A DNA stretch of 64,000 nt from Tetracentron sinense (Eukaryota; Streptophyta; Magnoliopsida; Trochodendrales; Trochodendraceae): NCBI GenBank assembly GCA_015143295.1, contig CM026552.1, forward strand, positions 60,134,944 through 60,198,943, written 5' to 3'. Position numbers and translations under genes: made by a program. Below, in pieces: positions 47,206 through 58,561 of the stretch; position 1 is the first letter of the stretch, and the number at the start of each line of letters is the position of its first letter. The notes under the pieces were generated by a model. The model was given only the letters and a program-made list of their open reading frames with translations, was not told the origin of the DNA and searched no databases.

Positions 47206-47549
47206 GACTAAAGTTCTGAGAACAATAGCACCACATGAGTCTCACTTGAAACCACAACTTATTTCAATGCCATTTCACAATAATTCAATTTGTATTAGTT
47301 GTATCATACTAATATACATCACATCAAGTCATCAGAGTATTCACCACATTATACTTATACTTTAGTGTTCTAGCGTACCTAGGACCCGTACTTGGTTAAC
47401 GCAACCATTTTAGACTAAGACTAAAGTTCTAGTCTTATACTTGGATCAAGACTCTCTTCCGACTTACTTTCTTCCTAACTTGTTTCCTGACATCTGCTCT
47501 TGTCAAGCCGTGGTATAAGATTCTAAGTGACCCTAGAGACCTAAAGCCT

Positions 47550-47563
47550 AAGCTCTGATACCA
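47550..47563 (-). promoter_or_regulatory. Primer-binding site (initiator tRNA-Met type)
   Basis: Minus sense TGGTATCAGAGCTT, four bases inside the 5' LTR. This is the standard primer site complementary to plant initiator methionine tRNA. Confidence 0.93.
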
Positions 47564-47868
47564 CTTCTGTCGCGACCCAAAACCCACCCTAGGAGTTAGA
47601 GTGAACTTTGGACGACTAATCATGGCTTACATGACTTGCTTGACAAACCAACCTACAAAAACCCACAGAGCATATACAATAGAGGATGACAGCGGAAACA
47701 TAACTATAAAACACAGCGGAAGTCTAACAAACCTCTAAGTATATACACATGGAAATCCAAGTTTATACAAAAAGTAACCAAAAGAAAGTGCGGACAGACC
47801 CGCCAAAAATACATGACTGTATATCTCTCATCTCACCCACAGCTAATCCACTCAGAATCTACAACCAC

Positions 47869-47988
47869 CTAATAGTAACCCTCTACTGGAGGTTCCTCCA
47901 AAGGCTCCTCAACGTACTCCTCCTCCACCCATGGACCAGGAGCACAAACATCAAATGGAGCAGCAGCTCCCTCAGAACCTGCCGACAT
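47869..47988 (-). CDS. Small conserved LTR reading frame (39 codons)
   Basis: Same peptide as the 38319 copy; the one difference noticed in this interval (GTC/GTT before EE) is synonymous. Unproven as a protein. Confidence 0.5.
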   Translation of the reverse strand: MSAGSEGAAAPFDVCAPGPWVEEEYVEEPLEEPPVEGYY

Positions 47989-49387
47989 AAGAAGTACGGC
48001 TGAGCATGGAATACTCAGCGGGTACTAAGCACTAACCAACAGTCATAGCATACGGATAGCATACATAAAGCAGGAAACAATTCATATCATATAAGGAAGT
48101 AAAACAATTTATAATCATGCTTGTATTTCGTAGAAAGCCGATAAAACCTCTTGAAAACATCGTGCACTTGACTTGGCTTGAATATCTTTTCGTACTTGAA
48201 AGCTTGTCGTGTTTGTCTTACTTGATCTTGTATGTCGTGTCGTACGTGTCATGTCATGCATGTCATGCGTGCTTGCTTGTGATCATGTAACTTGTGAGAT
48301 ACACTTGTGAGATATCCTTGTGAGATGCGCTTGAGAGATGCCTTGAGAGGGAAGGGAGACCCTTCTTTATGCAATGCACTTGCGAGGGAAGGGAGACCCT
48401 TCTTCATGATATGTATGTACTTGCGAGGGAAGGGAGGCCCTTCTTCATGATATGCACTTGTGAGTGAGGGGAGACCCCTCGTGTAATGTTGGTTCTTGTC
48501 TTCTTGTGCAAAGCGAGGTAAAACATATCGTAGTATATGTCCCACCTCTAACCATGTTCTTGAAATCCTAGATAAATCATGTCATGCATGCCGTGCTCGT
48601 GGGAACCGTGTACATACTTGCATTTAAATTTAAATATGACATTTGGGTGATTTCACAACACATATAACATCAATGATTGAGCAATGTAATATTCATGTCA
48701 TTTAGGGAAAGCAAGAAAACACACTATCATAGGCCCTAGCAATATCCATAATTTATTAGGCATGCATTTCCTAAATTACAACTCACTTTATTCACCTTGG
48801 CATTTCATCAAACATGGTGTGGTCATTATCGATTTACCCTACAACATGTTTTTCTAGATGGGTTTTACTCAGATCATGCATGTATGTTCATTATTGGAAC
48901 AATGCCCTCCCCATTTTAATCATCACAACACAACCACTGGCATCAAATCGCCCATTCCATCTCCATTCACCATTCACCATTCACAACCATCCATCTCATA
49001 GCACGAGTGTAATTAAAGGAGAATAAAGAGAAATAAAGGGGAAAGAGGAACTATAACTAGGAGGGTAGCAAGAAGTACCGACCTTGATCAAGTGAGGAAG
49101 AAATCCCTTTTCCAAAACGACCGTGTAGCTGCTGCCCTAACTTGGAGAACGCTCTCCACGAGTGCTTGAGCCGAGATCTTGGAGAAGAACCGAGCTTGAA
49201 TTGAGTGTGGGTTCACAAACCCCTTGATTTCTCTCTAAAATGGAAACCCTAGGTTTAGGAATCGCCCTTTCTTCTCTTCTTATCTCCCAATCTCTCTAAG
49301 TGTCAAAAATGAAGCCCTAAAGGCTCGGGTTAAACTCTTAAGGTAAGAGTGAACCGACCAAAAGACCATAATACCCTTACTGAAATT

Positions 49388-49790
49388 TCTGCAAGACATG
49401 AGTACTGAACACGTTGGGCTGTGAATAGTGCCAAACACGTTGTGCTGTGAATAGTGCTGAACGCGTTGTGCTGTGAACAGTGCTAAACACGTTGTGCTGT
49501 GAATAGTGCTGAACACGTTGTGCTGTGAACAGTGCTGAACACGTTGTGCTGTGAACAGTGCCAAACATGTTGTGCTGTGAATAGTGCTGAACACGTTGTG
49601 CTGTGCTCGTTGTCTGTTGTCTTGTGTACAACGCACCCGTTGTGAGCTGTAACACGTTGTCCGTTGTCTTATGTACAACGTGCCCGTCGTGAGCTGTACA
49701 ACGTACACGTTGTTGCTGTACAACGTACACGTTGTTGCTGTACAACGTACCCGTTGTCTATTGCACAACAGATACACAACGTATACGTTA
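49388..49790 (-). repeat. ACACGTTGTGCTGTGAA array in 5' LTR
   Basis: Same array as at 39838-40235 with unit-level differences in order and number. Confidence 0.9.
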
Positions 49791-50080
49791 TCAGAGTACA
49801 TTGTCGGAGCTACGTCCTTAGCACCCATCGGAGCTACGTCCTTAGTGCCTTCCGAGCTACGATTACTTACAGGTTCAGACTGTTTTGGCCATATCTTTTG
49901 ACTCGTTCGTCCGATTTTGATGATTCAACTTGCGTTGGGTTCGTACTTCGAAAAGGAACATTTTTGACGTTTCGGAATTTCCAATTTCTTCCTTATTTGT
50001 TAATTATACCTCTTTGAAGGAAAAATGGCAACGAAAGTGCCATGTATTAAGCATGAAAAAGTCTAGGGCTCTACACGTAA

Positions 50081-50290
50081 GCACCAGTGTGGGGACAAAT
50101 TCTGTCTTAAGGAAATAGTGTCAAACACTAGCCTTGATCCTGATTCTTTTCTGCAATATTTATATTCTGATTACCTGTGATCATTAATACTGTGAGCACT
50201 TCTATTTCTTGTTTTATACATACTGTTAACTTAATTAGATTCATCTTGAATGTTATTTTGAAAAAATCTGAAATCTGATTCTCTTAATAT
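50081..50290 (+). repeat. Old repeat, right part of the split element
   Basis: Continues from 38012 across the CGTAA duplication with CACCAGTGTGGGGACAAATT. LTR-like, ends near the Copia gag remnant. Confidence 0.45.
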
Positions 50291-51168
50291 ACTATATGTA
50301 TTTCTTGCTTGATTCCCCTTTAGCTACTTCTTTGGAGAATTCCTTCTTGAAGGGCCTCTTCTTGAAATTCTTTTTATGCATTGGGGAATTTCTTGAACTT
50401 CCTTGTCATAAGGGCAATATCATCATCCTCATCGCTTTCTTCATTCTCACTTTCTTGTGTTGACTTCAAAGCAAGTCCCTTTTTGACTTTGGGTTCTTCT
50501 TCTTGTTGATCCTTCATGATGACCTCATGTGTCATTAAGGATCCTAGTAACTCATCCATAGCCAATTTTGTAAGATCCTTGGCTTATTGAATAGCCGTTA
50601 CTTTGGGAGCCCAACTCTTTGGTAGTGAGCAAGGCACCTTCCTCACATTTTTTGCATTAGAGTACACTTTCCCAAGGGCTTTCAAGTCATTAATAATATT
50701 AGTAAATCTAGTAAACATACTACCAATGAATTCATCTTTTTCCATTTAAAAAAGTTCATACTTATGAACTAACATACTAATCTTTTCTTCCTTTACTTGA
50801 TTAGTACTCTCATATGTGACTTGGAGTTTATCCCAAATCTCATTGGCCGTGTCACATCCTGACACTCTATTAAACTCTTGTGGGCTTAAAGCACAATACA
50901 AGTTACTAATTGCCTTAGCATTTATTTGAATGAATTTAATGTCGGCCTCGGTCCATTCTTCATCAATTTTAGTTATTTCTACCTCATCAACATTTTTTGT
51001 TAGAAGAAATGAGTCATTGACTATCACTTTCCAGCATTGATAGTTGAGGGCTTGGATGTAGTACATCATCCGGGTTTTCCAGTAGTTGTAATTTTCTCCA
51101 TTGAACAATGGAGGCCTAGTAGTCGATTGACCCTCACCTAAGCTAGTTGCAAGAGTATTGTTTGCCAT
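50290..51168 (-). pseudogene. Copia-type gag, degenerate and truncated
   Basis: Starts MANNTLATSLGEGQSTTRPP, then FNGENYNYWKTRMMYYIQAL, AISNLYCALSPQEFNRV and NEIWDKLQVTYES, the UBN2/gag domain of plant Copia elements. The frame is broken between about 50566 and 50745 (for example a stop near 50585), then resumes with MDELLGSLMTHE and a charged tail. Protease and later genes are missing. Confidence 0.88.
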
Positions 51169-51217
51169 ATATATTGATCTTTTCTCTAAGGTTGTTAAAC
51201 CAAAAATTCTATAGAGA

Positions 51218-51233
51218 CAAAGCTCTGATACCA
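51218..51233 (-). promoter_or_regulatory. Copia primer-binding site
   Basis: Minus sense TGGTATCAGAGCTTTG directly inside the LTR, complementary to initiator methionine tRNA. Confidence 0.9.
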
Positions 51234-51235
51234 AT

Positions 51236-52835
51236 TGTTGCCTAGTTAATGGACCCTAGAGGGGGGGTGATTAGGGTCAATGACACAATAAAATTTGCCT
51301 TAGTCTATTTTGAGGAATTAAAGAATTTAAGACGATGGATTTAACAGAGATAGATATGAACGAAAAACAGAGTTAGAGAAATACAAATACAGAGAGTTTG
51401 TTCACGAGGTTCAACAATTTGTCTACGTCCCTGCCTTTTAGCTTCCCGCTTCAAGGATTCACACGATTTTACTCGTACAAACTTCTTCACCGGGTGAAGC
51501 TCAAACTTCTTACAATTCCCTTCATATGCTAGGACACTACCTTTAATACAAAAGAACACCCTCTCTTGACTTCCTGAAGCTTTCCGGCTCCACAGACAAG
51601 AATGTACAGATTCTTGATTTTCTTCAATGTGATGAAGATGGTTGAATTTGAATCCAATTACAAGGCCCCTTAATGAGCTAAATAGGATTGGAATAACACC
51701 TCAATAAATCTCGCAAATAATTGGGAGTTAAAAGCTCACTCAAATAGGAGATTTTGGGATGTCTGGGATTTTCAATGTGAGATTGATGAGAATTGAATGC
51801 TATGATCAATGTGTGTTCAATAAAAGATCAATGGTTTTTTATTGTTCATAAATGAACTCAATTTATAGAGCTTGGAAGATTATAGCCGTTGGTGTGACAT
51901 TTAATGCGGTTTTAGTTGTTGAAAAACTAGCTATTATGAGTTTCCCGCAGGTAGACGTCGACGTTTAGGTCTGAGTGAAGATCAGACGTCGACGTCTGCA
52001 ACACAGAAAAATTTGTCTGAGTTATTGTAACTCCTAAATGTCAACGTTTGAAGGTTTACCTTCTCAGACGTCGACGTTTGCAACGACAAAAAAAAATTAT
52101 GTTCTACTGCTAACACCAAACGTCGATGTTTGAAGGTTCTCCCTTCTCAGAAATTGACGTTTACAAAGACAAAAAAAAGAAAAATATTATGCATTACTGC
52201 TAACACCAAATGCCGACGTTTGAAGGTCCTCCCTTCTCAGACGTCAACGTCTGCAATATTTTCTGACAAAATGCTCTATTTTAAAAGACGTTTAAGATTG
52301 GAATGAATTCATTGGCCTTTGGGTTTTCCATTATCATGTTTTTTGTCAAGTTTTAAGATGTCCTAAGGCATTGAAATGTTTTCCAAATAAGTCAAGGCTT
52401 CCTAAGGTCAATTTAGACTTTTAAGCTTTTGAACTTTCCAACCAAAAGAGGATTTTTTACATAAGTCCTAGACTCTTGAAATAAGACAACAAAACCTTCT
52501 TGAGTTTTCACTTTCCTTGTCTTGATCTTGAATGATTTTCTTCTTTGGTTTCATGATCCAACTTGGATTATAAGTGAGATCTTGAATCTTTATTTGAGTT
52601 CTTATTTGACTTTGAGCTTGAGTGGCAATTTGGCTCTTTTAGCCTTTTGTCTTGATTTCTTTTTCATCAAATGGTCTTGACTTTGTTTGGTGATGTCTCT
52701 TGGTCATGTTGAATCTTTCTTAAAATGTGGACTAATGTTCCTTTCAATCTGAAATTGACATACACTTTATAGAACAATTAGTAACCAAAATACTCATTGC
52801 TTTATTGTGTCATAATCAAAATTATTAGGAGTACA
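51236..52835 (-). mobile_element. Copia 5' LTR (SIRE/Maximus-like)
   Basis: Plus-strand ends TGTTGCCTAG and GGAGTACA; in minus sense it opens TGTACTCCTAATAATTTTGA, as in SIRE-type LTRs. Contains repeated AGACGTCGACGTCT-type palindromes at 51950-52250 and a TATAAAT box at 51861-51867 (minus sense). Only one LTR is in the window; the rest of the element is lost at about 50290. Confidence 0.8.
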
Positions 52836-52859
52836 TAGAGTTATAACCTTTAGGCTGAC

Positions 52860-53423
52860 AGGGACAATATATCAAACCTCTCTCGATCGCTTCCCTACAA
52901 TCAATCGCTTTCGAATGAGCTTGGACTTTGATCTCCAAGCTTTTCTTCTTCTCGAGATAAAACCTTTTGCAAAACCCTAGCTTGAACTCTCTCTACGATT
53001 TCTGGAATTCTTAGAATGTTTGGAACCCTAAAACCTACGAGTTAGAGGTGTATTTATAGACTTAAGAGTCCTAGGCAATTATTAATTCTCGGAATTTCCT
53101 CAAAATAGGAAATTTCTGGGCAAAATCATTGGTGGGCGGTCGACCGGTGGTTGGCTGGTCAACTGGCCTAGGTGGGTGGTCGACCGCTGGCTTGCACACT
53201 CTCTGCCCAAAAACCCTATACATTATTTTTACACTACGGGTCGATTGGTCTTGATTTGTGGTCGATCCGTAGGGTTGGTTTTTTTCTTCATCCTAACACT
53301 TAATCATTTGTCACATAACACATATAAACACATTAAAACATAAATATAGTATTTTTGACACAACATCAAGATTTTCATTCTATTTGGACAAGTTTCAAGA
53401 CAACCAAGTTTTGGGTCTCTACA
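52860..53423 (-). mobile_element. LTR fragment ending GGGTCTCTACA
   Basis: Related to window positions 1-240. In minus sense it opens TGTAGAGACCC, has CGGTCGACCG at 53137-53146 and TATAAATA at 53051-53058. Truncated on the left. Confidence 0.65.
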
Positions 53424-54870
53424 CTACATAAGAACATACAATGTTGGCTAAGTGTCGCACCTGTGCCTGTGCTTGAAGCGTACTCTATGGAATATGTTTG
53501 CATATTTTATATTCTCAAGGATTGTCACATTATCACTTGGCTCTGCACTACATGTCGCACTTGAAATTTGTTTATTTGTGTGATAGGTCCCCAAAAATAC
53601 TCATATTATTCATTTTAATGGTTTTTGCCATGCAGATGTGATTATGATATTCTTATCTCAATCCGAGATCTAGATCTTATGTCAAGGGTAATAAAAGTTA
53701 AGGGTAGAAATAGGTGAGTCTATTTAATTAAAGTCAATTTATGGTAATTAAAACATGAATTTTATTTATTTAATCTATCAAAGTCATCCCGTGCAAAAAC
53801 AAATGTGGTGTCTACAGTTGCTCCTCATTGTTGGTTGTTTGTGTACAACTGAGTGACAATATCAAGGGACAATTTATGCACGATATTGATGATGATCCAC
53901 TAGATTCCCCTTATAATTCAATTATTACTTAAATAAAAGTATAAGATAGACCTACTCAAGAAATTTTTTTTTAAAATAAACGATTTGTGAATTTTTATCT
54001 ATCTTTCTCTAAAGCTTGAAAATTGAGCTAATATTAAATGTAGAGAATAGACTATAGAGAGAAGATAGAGACTTTTACTAAGGTCCAAAAGTCTGAAATC
54101 GAATCTCTTTAGGTACCTTTTTATATAGCTAACAATCCTTAGAATAGCAAGTGTAGATATAAGAAAAGTGATCTCCAAATAGAAGATATACAACGGCTTG
54201 CCATTCAGAACAGTGACCTGCAGTTGTTAAACTGAGACCACCACCTTACTAAAATAAAGCATGCGCAAAACTATGGAGGGGGCACATTTAAAAACAACAG
54301 CCCACTTTTCATTTTATCTTTTAAAAAGTTTCTTTTTTAATTGATTAAAATAATAAGTAAACAAATAAAGTGAGATAGGGTTGCAATTTGGAACAACGTC
54401 CCTACCCCTTCCCTTTTGTTTATTTTTTGAGTTTTGACTTTTGAAAATGGGTGTCACCTTTTACTCTGTGATTGTCAAAACTTATTTTGTTATTTTTAGG
54501 CTATTTTAATAAATTAATTTTTATAAAATGGTAAATATGTCTATAATTTCTAGGGGCGTTTTGATAATTTTGAAAAAGGTTCGAGTATATTTTGTTTACT
54601 TTTTTTAAAAACTTTTAAGATAATAAGGAAAAATCTCTGGTAGGTCATAAGAAGCCTGTAGGCCTTATATAAAAGGTGGAAATTGGGTGTTACACGTACA
54701 TTTCATCTTAGTCCTTTTCGATCCCTTAGAGCCCAAGAGTATAGGCGTTTCGAAAGGTAAATATTCAAAAGCAACAACATTAGCATCTACAAAGGTAATG
54801 ATGGGAGAAGACATGTTATTCAAAATACATTACAGGCTTAGTGAAAACAAGCGGGTGTAAAAAACACTAC
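53424..54870. other. Unassigned intergenic sequence
   Basis: AT-rich. TATATAAAAGG near 54667 and TGTCTACAG near 53812 suggest an old LTR, not delimited. No gene recognised. Confidence 0.4.
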
Positions 54871-54871
54871 A

Positions 54872-55112
54872 GGGTGTTTGGATTGGATTTTATTAGCCAA
54901 AAATAAATTCCAATAAAATTGATTATGTAAAAATTAATGGTTAAATAATCATTTTTTCAAATAATAGTGTTTGAAGAATACAAAGTTGAGTCTCTCAACT
55001 TCCTATTCTCCAAACACTATTATTTGAAAAATTAATTATTTAACCATTAATTTCTAAATAATCAATTTTATCAAAATTGAGTTTTGGCTAATAAAATCCA
55101 ATCCAAACTCCA
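54872..55112. mobile_element. Hairpin MITE
   Basis: Long inverted arms of about 110 bases: GTTTGGATTGGATTTTATTA at the left, its complement at 55085-55107, and AAATAATAGTGTTTG at the inner ends, around the short loop AAGTTGAGTCTCTCAACTT. The GGGTGTTTGG end is like PIF/Harbinger MITEs, but the target duplication is unclear. Confidence 0.88.
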
Positions 55113-55521
55113 CCTACCAAAATCCAATACAAACTCCACCTACCTAATCCCAATTCGACATTATGGGCAAACAAGAAAATAAAATATAAGCATGACTTGA
55201 AAGTATCAGCTGAAAACGCAAAGGGCACATGAGTAAAAGCTGATCAAGTCATGACAAGATACAAGTCGTGGGAGTGAAAACCATAAATGGCATTGTTGCA
55301 CAAAAATAATGTGATACCAGTCATTTAAGAAGGAAAAAAGGGCACAAATTAAGAAGGATTCCATCGAAAGTCATCTCCAATTCACAAATCTTCATCACAA
55401 GACCATGTTTGAAGATTGGAAGAATCAAGTCAAGAAATCCAAAGCCCTTGGTGCTAAGCAAGGCCTCATTGACAAAGTCAAAGGTAGCTTTTTTTATCTT
55501 CCAAGCAATGTCTTGAAAATG
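55113..55521. other. Unassigned intergenic sequence
   Basis: No domain or repeat structure recognised; the MITE end repeats as TCCAATACAAACTCCACCTACC at 55120-55145. Confidence 0.4.
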
Positions 55522-55826
55522 TTAGGATTGCTCTTCACCAAAATATGTTAAGTCAATGAACTAATCTACATAAAGATAGTCCTCACAAACCAGCAAGCAA
55601 AGTAAGTATTTTCATTCAAAAAAATTCACACAAGTTTTTCAAAAGTGGCAAGGTCTTGTGTGTCCTAAGGGCTTGTGTACAATTGATCTCAGCTAGTGCA
55701 ACAACAATGTCAAAATCCAAGATCTCAAATCAACTAGGGGCAAGTGCAAAGACAAATCTCATGAGCAAGTCGACTTGCCAATCTTATCAATCTTTGTTTG
55801 CATATTTGGTATAATAACTAGGCAAG
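55522..55826 (+). repeat. Second copy of the 300-bp repeat at 36868
   Basis: Shares GGATTGCTCTTCACCAAAAT and most of the next 300 bases in the same orientation with few changes. Confidence 0.9.
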
Positions 55827-55919
55827 GACTGAAAGGCATATAGTGGATACCACAGCACACTCATTAATCTGATCAGTCTGCATATTTTGTAAAGTTAGTC
55901 CTTTGCACATCACCTTGTA

Positions 55920-56860
55920 TGGGTAAATTTTACATTTATATCCAATCGCCCTAATTACATTCATATCTCATTGGCCTATAACTATAAGGGGTAAATCTAA
56001 TTTCGTCCTGTCGGGGGAAAATTCTAAATCATATCTATAAGGGGTAAATCCAATATCGTCTTGTAGGGGGTAAATTCTAAAATCATATGTAATTGCCCCG
56101 TGTGTGTTGTAAATCCTACTTTGCATTTCAATTTGCATATTTTGAAGTTAAGCAAGGACTTAAGAGGCCTCTACTAGATAACTTTGTTAAACTTCACAAA
56201 AAAAAAGGGTAGATTACTTTGTTTTATTGCCCTATAGAAGGTAAATCCTACATTTCTTATCGAATTGTCCTGTGGGGTGAAACTTATATTTCACAATTCA
56301 TTGCCATGTAGGGAGTAATACCTATATTTAATATCCCATTGCCCTCTCTAGGAGGTAAATTTCGGTAAATCTTACATTATTCTGTGGGGGATAAAACCTA
56401 TATTTCATATCTCATCATCCATTATATGGGGTAAAACCATGCTCCTCGCTCTCACATAGCCAACCCTTCAACTCCCATTAACTTAGGTTAATTTTTTTTA
56501 ACCCTTTAATTAATTTATTTTATTTTATAAAACCAAGGGTAGATGGGTGAACCTTGAGGGTGGATGAATCTTAACCACAGTTAAATGAGGATAGAAGGGG
56601 GACATGTGACAAGAAAATGAGAGCTGCTGAGATGCCCCTCCTTGCGTCACCGACCGAGGAGGTGATTATTTTCCTATTTCATATCTCATTTCCCTGCAGG
56701 GTATACATTGCCCTATAGTGAGTAAAACCTATATTTCATATATCATTTTCCTCTTAGGGGTAAATTTTACATCACCTTGATGCGGTAAAGCATGCATTTT
56801 ATATCTAATTCTCTTATAGGAAGTAAAATCTACGCTGGCATCTAACTTCCTACTCATCTT
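55920..56860 (+). repeat. Degenerate minisatellite with GGGGTAAAT core
   Basis: More than a dozen diverged units of roughly 35-60 bases of the form CATTGCCCTATAGGGGGTAAAT followed by CCTATATTTCATATCT. Interrupted at 56480-56680 by a MITE-like copy. Confidence 0.8.
56480..56605. mobile_element. MITE copy related to 20903-21149
   Basis: CCAAGGGTAGATGGGTGAAC and CTTAACCACAGTTAAATGAG parallel the right arm of the MITE upstream of MMT. Inserted in the minisatellite. Confidence 0.5.
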
Positions 56861-57327
56861 CCTATTAAGGAAAGGTAGATTGATTTTCCTGACCCCGCTT
56901 GTGAAGATGAGAAATTCACCTTCTCAAGGAGAGGTGAAACCCTTAAACTTATCAGTGTCCAGAAAATAGAGGGGTTGAATCTTAAAATCAGATAAGGATA
57001 ATCCTAAAAGAAAGCCGAGAAGTAGTTGTACTTGATTCCTAACTTCAAAGAAGAGGCAAATATGAAAATAAAACTTACAGATTGCATATAAAACAAAAGT
57101 ATTTTGTCAATATCAATTTAACAAAATCCTGAAAAATATAGGAAGTTGAAAAACTTATCGATTAGAATTTCGACTGAGGCACGATACTAAAATCGTTGTC
57201 CTTAAGACCAATTTCGCCCCTTGGAGTATCTCCCTTGATGCAAACAGGTTATGGCGGCCGATCTCCAGGATTCAACAGTCGCGGTCTAATAGCGTACACT
57301 CACAAATTAGACTCAATAATGAACTTC
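56861..57327. other. Unassigned sequence left of the Athila-type LTR
   Basis: No gene. CACGATACTAAAATCGTTGTCC at about 57180 looks LTR-related but no boundary was found. Confidence 0.4.
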
Positions 57328-58551
57328 TGATATGACACCTGATGTCGCTCAAAGATACGCAGTACTTTGCAGTACAGTAAAGGGGGTTGTCGAACCACAG
57401 AGAGCAGTAAAGATAAGGAACAATAATGGAGAAGAAGTTTGTAGGATCTTTGGTAGAGAATGTTTAACTAAATTGAGGAAGATATCAATGGGAAAAAGCG
57501 TCAAGGCATCAGGTTTCCTCCCCTTAATGGTGTAATGTCAATTTGATTGTCGAAGGTATAACTCAATTGAGGGTTTCACATCCCAAACCCTCAATCGGAA
57601 GATTTTAGAAATTCAGATTATAATAAAAAGTTAAAATAGATTTCTAGTCAATTATTCAAAACGAATTTTAACCCAAGCCCGCACTTTATCAGAAAAACTC
57701 GAGGACGACGATATACCCAGAGGCGATACCGCAGCAAAGACTAATGTCTGCTAAGATGAAGGTTCTTCATTTGAGAAATCAAGAATTATTACTCAACTAC
57801 GAGAAAAGCCTGACTGAACTCGTGAAAAGGTTTAAATCCCAGAGATTCAATTGAAAGAGATCAAACAAGAAGAACAACTAACATAGAAATCATAGACGTT
57901 AAAAAACACTAATTGGATTAACTCAAACTAACATTACCTCATCAAGAGAATTCCACCCTAGCCAAGGCTAGGGTTTTAGCAATCCATATAGAGAGAAAAA
58001 CTAAAACAATAAGAGAAGAGAGAGATTCAAGGGTCAGAGGTTCAGAGCTCCTTTACAATACTTCTCTATGAGTTTAAATAACTAAAAGAAAAAAAAAAAT
58101 GAAACTAAGCAAAAAGGGAAAGTTCCCAATACAAAATCTCGCTCAAAATAGTCAATTAGCGGCCAAAAACACTAGTCCAGCAACCACCGATCGATCGGGC
58201 AGGGGTGCTGATCGATAGGGCCTTCAATCACAAAAATCCTGAAAAAATCACCGTCTTCCATCAATCGGTGATTCTGGCCGATCGATCGGCGAGGATCGCC
58301 GATCGATCGCCCAAATCGCCGCTTTGCCTGTTTTTTCATCTTTTTTTATACTCTTTTCTTTTTGCTGATTTCTACGAGACTTCTTTACTCGAATTCCCTA
58401 CATAAAATATCATATAAAATGATTATAATTTGCAATCAATAATTGGGGAAACAAGTTTAGAACGTAGGCTTTAAATCAAGGATTCAGACTAAAAGGGGCT
58501 CTAAAGGGTTATAAAATAACTGGTTTTGAGTGTACTTTTGCACACTCATCA
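57328..58551 (-). mobile_element. Athila-type 3' LTR
   Basis: Plus-strand ends TGATATGACACC and CACTCATCA, next to a C-run that is the purine tract in minus sense. Contains GCCGATCGATCGGC at 58277-58290 and an AT-rich TATTTAAAC box at 58072-58080 (minus sense). The TGTCGAACCACAGAG-like block at 57389 is typical of Athila LTRs. About 1.2 kb; the last two bases of the right end are uncertain. Confidence 0.75.
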
Positions 58552-58561
58552 CACCCCCCCA
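58552..58561 (-). promoter_or_regulatory. Athila-type polypurine tract
   Basis: Minus sense TTGGGGGGGTG abuts the LTR. Confidence 0.75.

Larger units (their letters stand above)
38018..50075 (-). mobile_element. Full-length Tekay/Del-type Ty3/gypsy retrotransposon
   Basis: Near-identical LTRs at 38018-40521 and 47568-50075 are flanked by CGTAA (38013-38017 and 50076-50080). In minus sense: 5' LTR, primer-binding site 47550-47563, gag 44415-47205 (split by a solo LTR), two zinc knuckles, protease, reverse transcriptase, RNase H, integrase 40703-43947, purine tract 40522-40532, 3' LTR. Order and RT signature ([14 protein letters not shown]) place it in the chromovirus Tekay/Del group. Several premature stops mean it cannot encode a full polyprotein. 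The first 350 bases of the two LTRs differ at three positions, all transitions, so it is fairly recent. Confidence 0.95.
47568..50075 (-). repeat. 5' LTR of the Tekay-type element
   Basis: Same ends and internal features as 38018-40521: small frame 47869-47988, 46-bp repeats 48345-48480, array 49390-49790. Terminal TGT...ACA. Confidence 0.95.
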
